In this document: in pieces, positions 12,224-25,265 of the stretch | Position numbering within the stretch: position 1 is the stretch's first letter | Layout: every line of letters begins with the position of its first letter | Assembly: GCA_015680685.1 (NCBI GenBank) | Contig: MNCI01026219.1 | Location: 946,120 to 1,010,119 of the forward strand | DNA: 64,000 nt | From: Gnetum montanum | Taxonomy: Eukaryota; Streptophyta; Gnetopsida; Gnetales; Gnetaceae | Direction of reading: 5' to 3' | Notes under the pieces: model-generated | Database searches by the model: none | Seen by the model: only the letters and a program-made list of their open reading frames with translations | What the model was told of the DNA's origin: nothing | Translations under genes and position numbers: made by a program

Positions 12224-14317
12224 ATAGGCTCTAGTGTTTAAAGCACATATAGGTCCATCATGCAAGGCCACCAAGAAAAATTAAAAATGTGTATTTGTAA
12301 CATCATTTATTTAAGGATGGACCACCATTCCAACACTTGCAAAAATCACTCCTAGATCACATTTAGCCATGCAAAAGGGAGTCTAGGTGTTGATACCCAT
12401 AACTCAACTCTACCCCATAGCCAAACATAATAGCATCACCTTTAATTTGAATTTTTAGTCTACCATTACAATTTACATGGCCACTACAAATCATCTTCTA
12501 TCAAGATCAAGTCCATTGAACCAATTTTTTTAACTTTCAAGCTACACTCCATCATCAATCACCCATGAATAAGATTTCTACCAGTGAAGAAACCTGAAAG
12601 GAAAAGTTTTCAAAACTTATCTTGTCTCAAGAACATTCACTGAAGGACACACCATCATGGCACACCAATATCACCAAGAATAGAAATCATTAGTTTGGAA
12701 GCACCACAAGCAAGAACATGCCCTAGCCTCCTCATTACAACATTGTTTATCAATAAGAGGATTTTTCATATGGCTTTTAGTCAAGTTACAAATTAGGGCA
12801 CAAAGGCCTCTTACAACATGAAGAGGAGGTGCTTCAAGCATGAGCATAAGGAAAATATTGTACATCAAGTTTGGGTTTGTCACAAGGTGTGTCATATGCC
12901 TATAATATAGAATAATTAATTCACATAGGAAAACCACATCTAGCACTTTTGTGTGCATAAATTGTCAAAATTATATACATCAGAACATTACATTATAATC
13001 CTACACACCCAAGCATAAGAATACATTTAGTGGGCATAATATATGACATTTGGGAATGCTACCTAGGCCTAGAAGGGTATAGGAAAAACTACCTAAGCCC
13101 ATCCTAAGTTGAAGGGTTTAGTCCACAAAGAGCACACCAAAGCTGCATCATATTGTTTTGAGAAAAACCCATCTCTGTCTCTACACATACATGAACAAGT
13201 ATCACACTACATTGAATGTACATGAACAAATGTCACATTACCATTAAACAAAAATGAACTGGGACATGAATGCAATAATCGAACATCATAGGATGCCAAC
13301 TAAGAATCCACCACCTACCATACTGGGACCTCAAGGAACTGGCCACCCCTTAGCCATTAGTATCTAGCATGGCCAAGGATACTGTTCTATTCTATCTACT
13401 AACCCAATATCCTTAGGATCTAGGATGAACATTGAGAGGCAAACAAGTCATGATGTACCAATTGCTCCACTACAACAAGGGTACTGATAAATCCATAACC
13501 CAATGTTGGATGACCATGGTAGAAGCACAAGAGGTTATCAAAACAAGGACCACAACAATTTGATCTTGGGATGACACATATGGCCTTAAAATGCATCCTC
13601 AATAATACCAAAAATGATTCATCATAATACATAGAGTACAAAGCCTTGCATTATGAATGATAAAAAGAATGAAAGATACATGTATGAAAAATTTGAAAAT
13701 TGATCCAAGGAATACATACCTACACAATTAGACAAACATACAATTACAAGCACAAGTATATGAAGTCTACCAATGATGATCTTGATCCACCCAAAAAAAG
13801 GCTCACCAAGAGCACATGTTTGAAGGTTGTCCATCTCAAGGCACCTAGGAACCAACATATCCCAATTTGTAATTCTCATACTCATTGTATCTAGGATGAC
13901 TAGGAATGTAAGGATATCATATACTATACCATTCAATCAATTCCATCTTGATACATGTCATCTAGGTGTAGATTGAAGTGGAGACTAGGTCTAATTCATC
14001 CGAAATGAATCACTAGAAACTAGAGATGAGATCTCCTCTAGAAACAATATTTTATACATTGCTAATAGATCTCTCCTCTATCATATCAAAGTAAAACTAC
14101 AATTGGTCCAACCACAATTGAACTAGTGGAGTACAATAGTACAACATAATCATATACATCCTCTAGGAGAATAACATATATCAATTGCTCACAATGTAAC
14201 ATTGGCCATATAATGAAGAACTTAAGAGTCTTAACATAAGGTAACTCTTCAAAGAGCACATAAGGATATGATCCTATATCACTCAAATTTCTATTTGAAA
14301 GAACCATAAATAGACCT

Positions 14318-14815
14318 AGGGAATAGACCTATAACAAGAAAGCATTCCATAGAAGGGAATGAGTGGAACCACAACTTCTTAATACAAGAGAATGCACCTC
14401 AAGGATAACAACTAAAATTCAAGAAAGGACCTTGAAAACAAGTACATAATAAACCCTATATACATCATTGATGAAAGGGAAAATGATGCATCTAAAAGAG
14501 CTGCATCATCCCCAAACCCCTCATGATCTAGTACAAGTTTTAGCATGGCACCATTCCAAAACTATCCAGTCCTATCTATCTACATATCTACAACCACTAC
14601 AGAACTAGGGCCATGTAGTTCTCCAAGTGAGGGTAGTATCAAGAGGACTTAAAAAGAGATGCTACAAGAGGTATTCCTACTATTGGCTTGATATCACTAA
14701 GTTGAGATGGGTTTTCTAGCACTTGAGTGCCATCCAAGGGTACCTCAAAGTGTTCTATGGTCCCCAAACCATGGGAATGGCCTAGGAGAACCTCTACCCT
14801 AAGATATCTCTTACA
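14318..14815. repeat. Long direct repeat, right copy (candidate LTR)
   Basis: This is the partner of 9275-9771 in the same orientation. It ends within about 25 bp of the start of the Athila-like LTR, so the Athila-like element seems to have inserted at or next to this edge. Confidence 0.6.
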
Positions 14816-15239
14816 ATATGATTACTTTTAGATTTATTTTCAATCCCAAATGAATTTAGTTTTTAAGTAAGTATTCTTATCAAAAGCATGCATTCCAATT
14901 TATTTTAAAGTGTTAATTAATGCTTATTTTAGTTTAATTAAATGTATTATATAAAAAAATTATATATTATATCAATATGACTATAATCATATTATATATA
15001 AACATTATAGTTTATATTATATATAGACACTATATAAAGTATTAGAATTTGGGCAATACAAATGTAGCATGTCATCTTAGCCTTGTTTTCAATCTGACAA
15101 TCTGTTAAGGTGTTCTTGTAAACTTATGGAAACTTATGATATCTAACTACATCAAATTACAAAAAACTATAGAGTTCACCATAAGTTCCAAGCATTTTTG
15201 TTCAATTAAATTTTATGGTTTGATATCTCTAAGATTTAT

Positions 15240-15960
15240 TCTAGACAGCTTTGGATTACTACAAGGATTAAAATATTTATGTTTGGACAACTAGAAGTCT
15301 TTAAAAGAACTCATAGAAAGCATCAAAATCATGAGAATTTGCTTGAATTTATGATACACAACTTCTCAAAATTGAAGCTATTAATAATTTTATTTGGAAA
15401 GTTATTGCAATCAAAGCTTCTAACACTTGTCCATTACCTAGCTTTGGAGGAGCTCCCAGAGACATTGGGTATTTAAAAAACTTATGTTTGTTCCTTATCT
15501 TGGAGTGTTATAATTTGAAAACTTTGAAATAAATGAATCCACATAGTTCTACACAACTAACATTTTTGAATGTGAGTAACATCAGGAATCTATGAAAGTT
15601 TTTACAATTGTTGACTAGTCTTTCAAGCTTGGAACATTTGTTCCTTTGTAAGTGCTGGAGTTTTCAAGAGCTTCCCAAATCCCTGGGAAGCCTTCACAAT
15701 TGCAAGGACTACTTATTTCTAGTTGCATGAATTTAGTAGTAGTGCCTACTACCCTTTACAACTTAAAAATTTGGAACAAAGTTTGTCAGCTTTCCTCAAC
15801 ATCACCATGTAGCATAAGAAAATACCAATCAAGAGAGTGAGAGACTGGGAGTATAACGTCCAATGAGGATGAATTCCAAGCACTACTAACACCCATTTAT
15901 CCATATCTATGATCAAATTCCAAAATTTTTTCAAGTGATAGAAATAGAGTTGCATTGTTC
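15240..15960 (+). pseudogene. LRR fragment of a TIR-NBS-LRR-type resistance gene inside the 5' LTR
   Basis: Shifting frames give leucine-rich repeats of about 24 residues: FGLLQGLKYL-like, LLEFMIHNFSKLKLL (15340-15395), LLTLVHYLALEELPETLG (15418-15475), LTSLSSLEHLFLC (about 15615-15655), then QELPKSLGSLHN. A post-LRR stretch follows with SSTSPCSIRKYQSRE (15795-15838) and IPKFFQVIEIELHCSY-like sequence (15910-15965). The LxxLPxSLGxLxxLxxL pattern is that of plant NLR C-terminal repeats. No TIR or NB-ARC domain is present. The counterpart is at 25266-26170. It is a captured, non-functional fragment. Confidence 0.7.
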
Positions 15961-16119
15961 ATATCTTACAATCATGCCTCCATGCTTATCTTTGAGCAAT
16001 GAAGAGAGAGTATGAAGAATTCAAGGTTAAAATTTACAACATGGTGTCCAAGGCTCAAAAGAAACTAAAGGAGGGCTAGGTCATGCAACACAGTAGTCCA
16101 TGACTTGGCAATAATACTC

Positions 16120-16745
16120 ACAATGGTCTAGGTGCTTTTACATGATAGAGGAGCACATGACATGATAAAGGATGTGTTTTTCCACATAGAGACTTACCAT
16201 GTTAGCCTAGTGGATGACTTCAACTTGCCAATGACTATGAGTGGTAATCATGGGCAAGGAGCTAGCATTTCCATAGGTTGTCTAGCATACCTTAACTACA
16301 ACTAGTCCAAGGAGTTCAAGAAATGTGGCCTACAAGAATGCTTGCCAGGCCTTCAACACACCACAGTACTATTGCAATAGCCAATTCAACTATCCCAACA
16401 CATGCAAGCCATCTAGTTACTCATGGGTATTCAAGACTACTTGCCCATGCTCTTACAGTTATTACCTATGAAAATGCTAGTAGCACATTCACTTACTTCG
16501 GTGTAGCCTATGTTATTACCTTCTTCCATGTAATCACTAGTCAAAATAATTCTTCTATACCTACTACCACTAATGCTAGCAATAGCAACTCCACAAAGCA
16601 ATTGGCATGCATTGATCTAGCTACTTTGAATGGCATCTCCATTATTAGCAATGCTACCCAAGTGAACTACTTCATCCTCATCAACACTATCACTCATCTC
16701 TTGGCTAGCATGCCTCTTCCACTACTTTTTAAGATTCCATGCTAA
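16120..16745 (+). pseudogene. Thaumatin-like protein (PR-5) fragment inside the 5' LTR
   Basis: The conceptual product has YHVSLVDDFNLPMTMSG (about 16195-16245), a GCxxxLN stretch and SKEFKKCGLQECLPG. It then shifts frame into the ORF at 16323-16745 with YSRLLAHALTVITYENASSTFTYF and AYVITFFH. These follow the thaumatin-like order: YDxSLVDGFNxPM, a cysteine-rich middle, YSxFF, CPTAYSYAxDDxxSTFTC, and a YxITFCP end. Several cysteines are lost, so the disulfide-rich fold could not form. A hydrophobic tail (FILINTITHLLASMPLPLL) ends the ORF. The duplicate is at 26290-26947. Confidence 0.7.
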
Positions 16746-17384
16746 TTTGAGATTTCAAAGATGCCCAACTTGAAATTTGCACCTATTATCACAGATTGGC
16801 ATCATATCAACCTATTATTTTAAGGTTTATATTTTTAAACATTGTTGTACATTGCGGAGCATAAATAAGACATTCCACATTGTATTGAAGATCAAATAGA
16901 AAGAAGAGTAATTGATACCCAAGCAAAAATGACATCATGTTAAAGTTAATTTTGTTTGAAAATTATTGAGAGATGATATTTTAAGCCTTTTGGTGACTAT
17001 TGGAGTCCATTGTAGAGTTATCAATGTTGGTACACTTTGAAGACAACAAGGTAGAACTACAAATAAGTCAAAGTTTCCTTTATGATCCTTGAAATATATG
17101 CTTGTATTTATTATTTCAATTTTATTTAATCATTAATTTTCATTCATGAACTTAAGATTAGAAGTTAGGATGAAAATTCATGATTTTACTTATGAGTGAG
17201 AACTATAAGTGTGGAATTTCATTTGATTCAATTTTAAATATTTTATATCTTGATGATCTTTTTACTTTGGAACCATTCCTTCATGGGATATAACTCATGG
17301 GTCAATCATAGACTAGGTGACTTTTCTACAATGAAAGATAAATTTTAGAGGTCTCCAGCATCGAATTTTGCCTAGCTCATCAAT

Positions 17385-17404
17385 TTTGCTACTGCTAGGG
17401 AGAT
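17385..17404 (+). other. Primer-binding site of the Athila-like element, decayed
   Basis: TTTGCTACTGCTAGGGAGAT directly follows the LTR end. Allowing C-to-T and G-to-A changes it resembles the tRNA-Asp-type site TGGCGCCGTTGCCGGGGA used by many plant Ty3/gypsy elements. The match is inferred by eye. Confidence 0.55.
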
Positions 17405-18034
17405 CAATAGAGTTAATCATCATCAAGGGTTATATATGTTTTAATTTCATTTTTAAATTTTATATTTTAGCTATATTTTATTTTATTTAAGTAATTTGAG
17501 AAATGGTTTCTTTTACTTATTTTTCTTACATTAAAAAATCTAAAAATAAAGAAAAATCCGAAGAATTAGCTCCTCTTCTCATACAACTAGCTAAAATTAT
17601 TTAAAAAAATTGTAATTAAAGTTGTGACAGTAGGAGTTATTAAATTAGTTTGTAAAATCATAGGAATGATAGCCCATGAATGTGCCAATGAAGAGTGTTC
17701 TTATTAAATGAACCCAACAAAGCAACCAAAGAAACCAACACTAATTCAACCTTCTAGAAGCATTCTTAGCCTTTATAAATGTACAAGAATTAATCAAACA
17801 AAAATCCAAGAGGAACCAATACAATCAGGTTCTAATTTATCTTCCCCTTTAACAAAGAAAGTTTCCAAAGAATAGACACAACATAATTTTTTCATATCTT
17901 TGAATCCTTTATTTAATACTTTCATCACTACAATATTGGCCATGAGTTCAACTACAAGAGTAGGGTTTTAAAATACCAGCCCAATATCAACTTATGTAAC
18001 CACAACTAGGGGAACTACCTGACTAATAAGCATT
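17405..18034. other. Leader between primer site and gag
   Basis: AT-rich untranslated leader of the Athila-like element. No gene is seen. Confidence 0.5.
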
Positions 18035-19329
18035 TTGAATTTACAAACTCCACCACCAATCTCTATTTCTATACCAGGTCTTACAGTAACCCCAATAGTA
18101 ACCTCTACTTATACAATGGTATCATCTTCACATCATACACCTCCCCCATTTTCCTTAGGTTCAACAACATTCTCCCTTGGGAGTTTGAGTTCCAATGTTA
18201 CAATTGGTCAACCCAACCTAGGAAAAACCCTTGAAGAGTTATTGAATCAAAGAGCGTCCATCTTACCTCAAGGCCCATTGGTTTTTCCACAAGGAAAAGA
18301 TGTAGAGGCTAAAAATATTCACTTATTATCTATCTTTAAGGGGATAAATGATGAGGATCTGGTTATCCACATAAGAGAATTTCAAACAACATTAGCTATG
18401 TTAGCACCTCAAAGTGGGGACAAAACTAAGATGATTTCTTTTAAATCAACCTTAAAGGACAAAGCTAATTTTTGGCTAAAAATCCTTAGAAAAAAATTAG
18501 TTCATGGGATGAGTTTAAGAATTCTTTCCTACAAAGATTTATTTCTAATGCTAGGTTGTACCCATTAAGGAAATAATTAAATAGTTTTATGCAACATAAG
18601 AATGAAGACAATGAGAGTACTTTTGATAGATTTAAAAGATTGTGCTTAAAGAATCCAAACCATTGATTCCTAGCCCATCAATCAAATCAAATCTTTATAG
18701 AAGACTTATTACCTTTTTATAGGCAAAATGTTGACTTTTCATGTGGAGGAATTATTTTAAATGTGATACTAGAAGATGGCTAGAGAATTATAGACTCATT
18801 ATTAGATCAAAGTAAACATTGGCCAAACCCCAACATTATGCAAGACATGACCCAACAAATAGAATAGTTAAATAGAAAAGTGGATGAGTTGACACAATTT
18901 ATTAAGAAACAAGCTCATGTAATTGAAAGTGAAATATGCAACATTTTTGGTAGCTCCCAACAGAACCAAATAACATGTCTAACCTTGTTATATTTTCAAG
19001 AGGAAACTCAAGAGTCAATGAAGGCTTTTCAACAATATAAGAGCAAACCAACAATGAACTTTCCTCAACGATCATTTTACCCACAACAGTATCCTTAAAA
19101 TAATTTTAGGCCATTCAAAAATTCAACTAATGAATGCTTGGATAAACTCACCCAAAGCCTTACTTCTTTCATAGAAGAAAGTACACAATTCATGAGTGAT
19201 ACTAGGAGAAGATTTCAGGAATTAACTAAAAATGAGTTACCATCACAACCTGAACCTAATCCCACATCTCAAAAAAAGGGGAAAAGAGAAATTACATTTA
19301 ATTACTACAAGGAGTGGAAAAATAATTAA
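18035..19329 (+). pseudogene. Athila-like gag
   Basis: The first ORF (18035-18568) begins with a Pro/Ser/Thr-rich segment, then FPQGKDVEAKNIHLLSIF, then a capsid-like stretch with IREFQTTLAML and FKSTLKDKANFWL (LKDxAxxWL is typical of Retrotrans_gag). After a frameshift near 18540 the capsid continues (DEFKNSFLQRFI), then NESTFDRFKRLC. A C-terminal region follows (VDELTQFIKKQ at 18880; DKLTQSLTSFIEES at 19138; ending NYYKEWKNN). It would form the virus-like particle shell. Frameshifts and stops make it non-functional. Confidence 0.7.
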
Positions 19330-19679
19330 ACCTAAACTACAAAGAAGGTGAGATTTTAGGATGTAGGGGCATAAGAATAAGTACAACCACAAGTATTATA
19401 TGGGAAAGATCAACCAACTAAGGAAAGAGAACAACCACTATTCTCTAGAAAATTAGTTTTACCTCCGTTTCCTAAATGATTACAAGAGGATTTCCCAACT
19501 AAAGCCCATCTACAAAAAATGTTTAGTGAATTGTACTTACATATTTCATTCAAACAAGCAATAAAAGACACATTTATGCTAACTACATAAGTGAATTATG
19601 TACTAGGAAAAGAAAGGAAAAAATCCCTAAACAAGTTTATTTGGTTGATAATCTTTCTTAGCCTATACAAAGTCATGAA

Positions 19680-19990
19680 TTTCCAAAATATGAGAATCTA
19701 GGATTCCCTACCATTCCAATCAAAATAAATGGCCAAGTGATCAAAAATTCCTTATTGGATTTAGGAGCCAACATTAATATCATTCCTCCTAAAATGGCTA
19801 GGATGCTTGATATTGAGGATATCAAAGGAGTAAATATAAACTTATCATTGGCTGATGGATCAAATGTTAAACCAATAGGAATAGTAGAGGACTTGATAAT
19901 GGAGGTAGAAAAAGGAAAATACCCAATTAATTTTGTTGTTTTCGAAGTAACAAATCCTGATTATTTTCCTATTATATTAGGTAGACCCTG
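19680..19990 (+). pseudogene. Retroviral-type aspartic protease (Athila-like)
   Basis: The ORF at 19737-19991 shows the active-site loop LLDLGANINIIP (D-L-G-A), ADGSNVKPIG, and the flap/terminal motif FPIILGRP. It would cut the Gag-Pol precursor. This part is one of the best preserved in the element. A stop follows the GRP motif. Confidence 0.8.
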
Positions 19991-20369
19991 AATGACATAA
20001 AAATGTGGTAATTAATTGTAGCTTAAGACAACTTCATCTCTCCTTTGTTAATCTTACTTTTACATTAAATATATATGATAAGGTAAAAGAATATGCAGAC
20101 TTGAAAGAAGTAAGAATGCTCTACACTTTCTCCACTTCAGCAATGGCACAAGATAGCGAAACCTTAGTAATAAATAATTTTGAGGAATGACCTTTAGACC
20201 CCTCAACTAAGGAATAGGCAGATCTCCTTGACCAAATTTTGAATTTGTGCTAGGGAAATATCAGAGAAATAATTCAACCTTCAAATAAAAATTCCTTAGA
20301 TCTTAAAGAACTACCTAGTATACTTAGGCATGTTTTCCTAGATCATAAAAAATCATTGATAATAAATTT

Positions 20370-21330
20370 TGAACTTACTAATGACCAACAAAGAAAGCTA
20401 TAAGAAATCTTGCATAGAAATTCTAAGGCATTTGCATGAAGTTTTGAGGACCTTCATCAAGGAATCTCATGCAACATCTACCAACATCATATCTATTTAC
20501 AGGATAATGTAGAACTAGTAAGAATTCCCCCAAGACAAATTAATATAGCCTTTAAAAAAATTGTTAAGGATGAAATTTCAAAACTTTGAAAAGATGGAAT
20601 TATTTATCTAATAGCTGATAGTGAATTGGTAAACCCCATTACTATAGTTCCAAAAAAGGACAGAAAATGAAGAGTCTATGTGGATTATAGAAGGTTAAAC
20701 CAAAATACAAGAAAAGACCATTTTCCATTACCATACATAGATCAAATTCTGAAAAATGTTAGAGGAACATGAATATTACTATTTTTTTGGATACATTTAG
20801 TGGTTACAATCAAGGGGCCATTGCCCTCAAAGGTAAGCATAAAACAACCTTTACATGTCCTTATGGAACTTTTTCTTATAGATGAATGCTTTTCACCTTT
20901 GTAATGCACTAGCTACTTTCCAAAGAGCCATGATCTCAATATTTTCTGATCTGCTAGAAGATTATGTTGAAGATATTATGGATGATTTTTTAGTCTATGG
21001 GAATACTTATAATGAAAATTTGCAATATCTCGAACATGTCTAAGATAGATGTATTGATAAAAATTTAAAATTAAGTTGAAAAAAGAGTCACTTGATGGTT
21101 AATAGTGGCATAGTATTAGGACATATTATTTCTAAAGATGAGATAAGGATGGATGATGAGAAAGTAAGAGTCATATCTACACTTCCAACTTCAATGAATT
21201 TAAAAACTCTTTTATATTTTCTAGGACATGCTAGATATTATAAGAGGTGTATTAACGACTTTTCAAGAATTTCTAAACCATTATATATGCTATTAGAAAA
21301 AATATGTTTCATTTATTTGGATTAATGGGT
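20370..21330 (+). pseudogene. Reverse transcriptase (Athila-like)
   Basis: Fingers and palm motifs are readable across stops: VNPITIVPKKDRK, VYVDYRRLNQNTRKDHFPLPYIDQ (20680-20750), the catalytic box IMDDFLVYG (about 20974-21001), then LKLS and KKSHLMV, GIVLGHIISKDEI (ORF 21092-21325), and LGHARYYKRCINDFSRISKPLY. It would copy element RNA into cDNA. A frameshift near 20770-20890 disrupts the palm, and several TGA/TAG codons replace R, W or Q. Confidence 0.8.
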
Positions 21331-21369
21331 ATTAAGAAGCATTCTTGGAATTGAGAAAAATGAGTAACC

Positions 21370-21645
21370 ATGGTCCCTATATTAAATGCACCTAATTTGG
21401 ATTATCCATTTGATATAATTTGTGATGCTAGTGACATAGTAGTAGGGGTAGTTTTAGGACAATATATTGATAATAAACAAAGAGTGATTTATTATGTGTC
21501 CAAAAGTCTAGACCAAACCCAAGTAAATTATACAATCATAGAAAAAGATTTATTAGCTATTGTATATGCTGTAGATAAATTTAGACATTATTTAATAATA
21601 TATAAACTAGAGTATATATTAATCATTCAACAATTAAATTCATAG
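21370..21645 (+). pseudogene. RNase H domain (Athila-like)
   Basis: PFDIICDASDIVVGVVLGQ, RVIYYVSKSLDQTQVNYT and EKDLLAIVYAVDKFRHYL match plant Ty3/gypsy RNase H. D (CDAS) and E (EKDLLA) are kept. It would degrade RNA in the RNA:DNA hybrid. It is separated from RT by a stop and a shift. Confidence 0.8.
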
Positions 21646-21989
21646 CTACAAAAAAATAGAAAATGCAAGAATAATGAGATGGTGTTTATTACTCCAAGAA
21701 TTTAATCTAGATATTTTAGATTAAATAGGTAGGAAAAATCTAGTAGCAAATAATCTTTCTAGGCTAGAAATGATCGATGAGAATCATACATAAGGAGTCT
21801 TTCATGATGAATTTCTTGATAAAAAAAATTTTTCTACAAGAAAGAATCCTTGGTTTACTAATATAGTCCAACTATCTATCCACTATGAAAACCCATACCA
21901 ATTGGACTAAGAAAGAAAAGAAATCTTTCTTATGCACCATATCTAGGTACATTTGGAGTAGTTCATATTTTTAACAAATATGTAAAGAT

Positions 21990-23229
21990 AACATAGCAAG
22001 AAGATGTGTTACTGAGAATGAACAACAAGAAATTCTACAAACGTGCCATGATGATTTAGGTGGTGGCCACTTTGATAGCAAATGTATTGTTATCAAAATC
22101 CTTCAAAGTGGATTTTAGTAGCCCTTAATTTTTAAAGATAAGTATGTGCAAGAGTGTGATAAATGTCAATGAATGGGAGCCATAACAAAAAGATACAAAA
22201 TACCATTAAAACCAATTTTAATAACATAACCATTTGTTGTGTGGGATATAGACCTTTTGGGACGATTTCCACCATCTAATGGATTTTAATACATTTTGGT
22301 TTATATAGATTATGTTACCAAATGAGTAGAAGCAAAATCCACCCTAACAAATGATGTTAAGGTAGTTGTAGCATTCCTTAGAGAAAATATTTTAACATGT
22401 TTTGGAAATCCACATAAAATCATTATTGATCAAGGAACCCATTTTGTCAATAAAATCATGGAAATATTCCTTAATATTATGGTATCCAATAAAAGATAGC
22501 TACTGCTATCATCCTCAAACAAATGATCAAGTAGAGAATGCTAATAGAATTATCTTGAATATATTAATGAAAACTATATGTACTAAAAGGAAGTATTGGT
22601 CTAAAAAATTGTAAGATGCACTTTGGGCTTATAAAATTACTCATAAACCAAGTTTATGATACTCACCCTATCAATTGGTTTATGGTAACTTATGTCCATT
22701 ATCAGTTGAACTGAAATATCAATCTCTTAGGTTAGCTGAACAATTCAACTTTGATGAAGAAATGAACCAGGTTTCTTGAATTAACCAACTTCACAAACTT
22801 GATGAAATGTGGCTATATGTTCTTGATAAACAAAAGATTGTTAAAAAGTAAATGAAAAATATTACATGAAAAAATATCTTTTAAAAAAACTTTTTCACAG
22901 GTGATAAAGTTCCTTTTTAGAATATGAGATTACATAAATTTCTAGGAAAATTAACAACTAGGTGAAAAGGCCCTTATTTAGTTGTCCAGCCCCATGATAA
23001 TAGAAGTGTTTTCAAATCACCTATTGACGATTCCTCAACTACATTCCTAGTTAACGGACAAAGGTTTAAGTTATATTATCAATATCACATTGAGGAACCC
23101 AAAGAAGATGAACTAGTAGAGCTAAGTGATCCAACTTATCCAACTATTGATGAATTACATGACAAAAATCCATTAGAGATCTTAGGTCTCAAACGTACCC
23201 CTCAAAAACACTCTTATGTAATAGAGTAA
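21990..23229 (+). pseudogene. Integrase (Athila-like)
   Basis: The zinc-finger region shows CHDDLGGGHF and ECDKCQ (about 22045-22170). The core has WDIDLLGRFPPSNGF (D near 22250), IIIDQGTHFVNK (D near 22430; Q replaces the usual N), and QTNDQVENANRI (E near 22530; D replaces the usual G). The C-terminal domain reads KLRLHKFLGKL, GPYLVVQPHDN, VNGQRFKLYY and ends VIE-stop at 23227. Multiple stops make it non-functional. Confidence 0.75.
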
Positions 23230-25023
23230 ACTAGTAAAGAAGTATTTACAATGGACAACTTTTACTTTGAAAAATGTAGAGGGAAATAGTGTCTTCAATT
23301 GTTAGTTGGAATTATAAAGAATTTAGTAGCATCATGTGTAGAATGCAAAGGAGAAGGACCACTCCTCCTACCTTAATATATGCATGTTTAAAGCAAAAAT
23401 CCAACTAAGGGTAAGCCTTAGATTAATAAGTGTATTACACATAATAAACTTTATTCTTTTAAAATAATATTCTTTTAAGTACAATGTTTATAAGTCAAGG
23501 TGGCTAAATAGCTTAGTTTAGGATAATGCTAATTACCATTTTTTTCATTAAATACTTAGATGAATCACTAAGGTGAAAATGATGTGTTATATTGGACATA
23601 GTTTCTCTCATGGTAAAGGCATCTAGCAATGTCAAGCAAGATCAATGCTATGTGAGCAACACTTAACAAATGAATTTGGCTCCCACAAGAACCTCATGAT
23701 TGAAGCTAGTTAGATATTAAATTTCTTATGAAACAAAATAAAATAAAAGAAAAGAGAAAATAATAATAATAAAAAGTCAAGGAAAGAAAAAAAAGAAAAA
23801 AATGACATCACAAGAACCTTCAATCATGAGCCAAGCCCCACTCCCACAAGAAACTTACAATTGGGAGAATGCTCCAAGCTCATAATTTCAAGCATCCCAC
23901 AAGAACCCCCTTTTGTAAGCAGAGTGTTTAAGCGTCAAATAACAATTACAAATCAAATCATGATGCTACTATATTATAACTAGGGTAAAAAACTAGTAGC
24001 AAAGGAGTTACTCCTCCATAGTTGGTACCTTAATATGCACCTTCACTTCTAATCATTTCTCTTACTCCATTATTTAGTTACTTTGCTTTTTTTTCTTTCT
24101 ACTTCTTAGACTACTGTTTTCTTTTTGCTTTTTTTTTTCTACCTTGGTTTACCTTTTTCCATTCCTCTTTTTCATTTTTGTTGAGTTATTTTTCTATTCT
24201 TCTTTTGCATGATCATCTCTTCTAACTAGTGGTGATGTTGTGCATGGGTTTTCTTTATGTTTCCCATCATGTCTTCCATAACCATCAGTGGTCAAGATCC
24301 CTACTATGGTGGCTAATGATGGATACTAACACTTATTTACGCATTACCTTTGATACCCTCTAAGTCATCTAGATACATAAAACCCAAGGTAATTCTTGCT
24401 TTTGATATATCCTTTGAGCATGTTTCCTTTTAATAATTTATCTTTACAAATTAACCTAGGTATGTTACATACCTTAGTTTAATTAGGGGGGCATAACCAA
24501 TTAATAAAGGATATAATAGCAGGGTATAACCAACTTGAAAGCTAAGCCAAAAACAAGTTAGAAAATTAGTTAGATGTTAATAATGCATCTTGGATCCTTA
24601 AATCATAGAAAAGGTTTAAGCCTTGAGTTTATATGACATTATTATACCTAATGAAGCAAAGCTTATGAGGTGATGTTAAGCCCAATTAATCCTAGGTAGG
24701 GCCTTCCTAATTGAGTTATATGTGAACTTATATCAAAGAATAAGAATTTATTATCAAAAGAGAAATAGGCATATGTATTTAATCAGCAAATAAATATTTG
24801 GACATTTGGACAAAGGAAAAATTAATTTTTGTTTTGTTATGATCTTTTTCTGATTAAAATATCTACATGTTTTTAAATGTATAGCCTAAAAGAATATCTT
24901 AGAATAGTAGTAGCATAATTATATTTTGTTTATAGTTTCATGTCTATTAATTTTTTGTTTTATTTTATTTATTTATTTATTGCCTTTAGGGCCAAGCACT
25001 AGCCACAAGCTAGTCGAGGGTTA
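23230..25023 (+). other. 3' non-coding region and polypurine tract of the Athila-like element
   Basis: No env-like ORF is readable. Landmarks are an A-rich run (23735-23805), five or so copies of a CCCACAAGAACC-like word (23675-23910), T/C-rich tracts (24060-24190), and GTCGAGGGTTA just before the LTR start at 25024. Confidence 0.55.
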
Positions 25024-25265
25024 TGTTAAACCCCAAATTAGTTTAGTTTTTTAAAAAGTATTCTTGTCAAAGGCATGCATTTAAATTGATTTTATATTGT
25101 TAATCAATGTTTATTTTAGTTTAATTAAATGTATTATATAAAAAATTATATATTATATCAATATGATTATAATTATATTATATATAAACATGATATCAAA
25201 TTTATAGTTTATATTATATATAGACATTATATAAATTATTAGAATTAAGGAAACACAAGTGAAGT

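Larger units (their letters stand above)
9772..14317. other. Non-coding interior between the 490-bp repeats
   Basis: No retroelement domain is recognisable on either strand. The longest ORF, on the minus strand at 13622-13936, is hydrophobic and low in complexity, and it has no supporting homology that I recognise. The block holds two short tandem arrays, listed separately. If it is an element, it has no coding capacity. Confidence 0.45.
14838..17382 (+). repeat. 5' LTR of the Athila-like element
   Basis: It aligns with 25024-27582 along its whole length, including an AT-rich block at 14935-15045, the LRR fragment, the thaumatin-like fragment, and a tail with the words GACATTCCACATTGTATTGAAGATC near 16870. 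It ends CTCATCA. The left end is set by alignment with the 3' LTR start; the TG there is mutated or the true end is nearer 14819. Confidence 0.75.

Noticed and set aside
13622-13936. 104-codon hydrophobic minus-strand ORF
   Set aside because: No motif, AT-rich composition, hydrophobic by codon bias; lies in a gene-less repeat interior.
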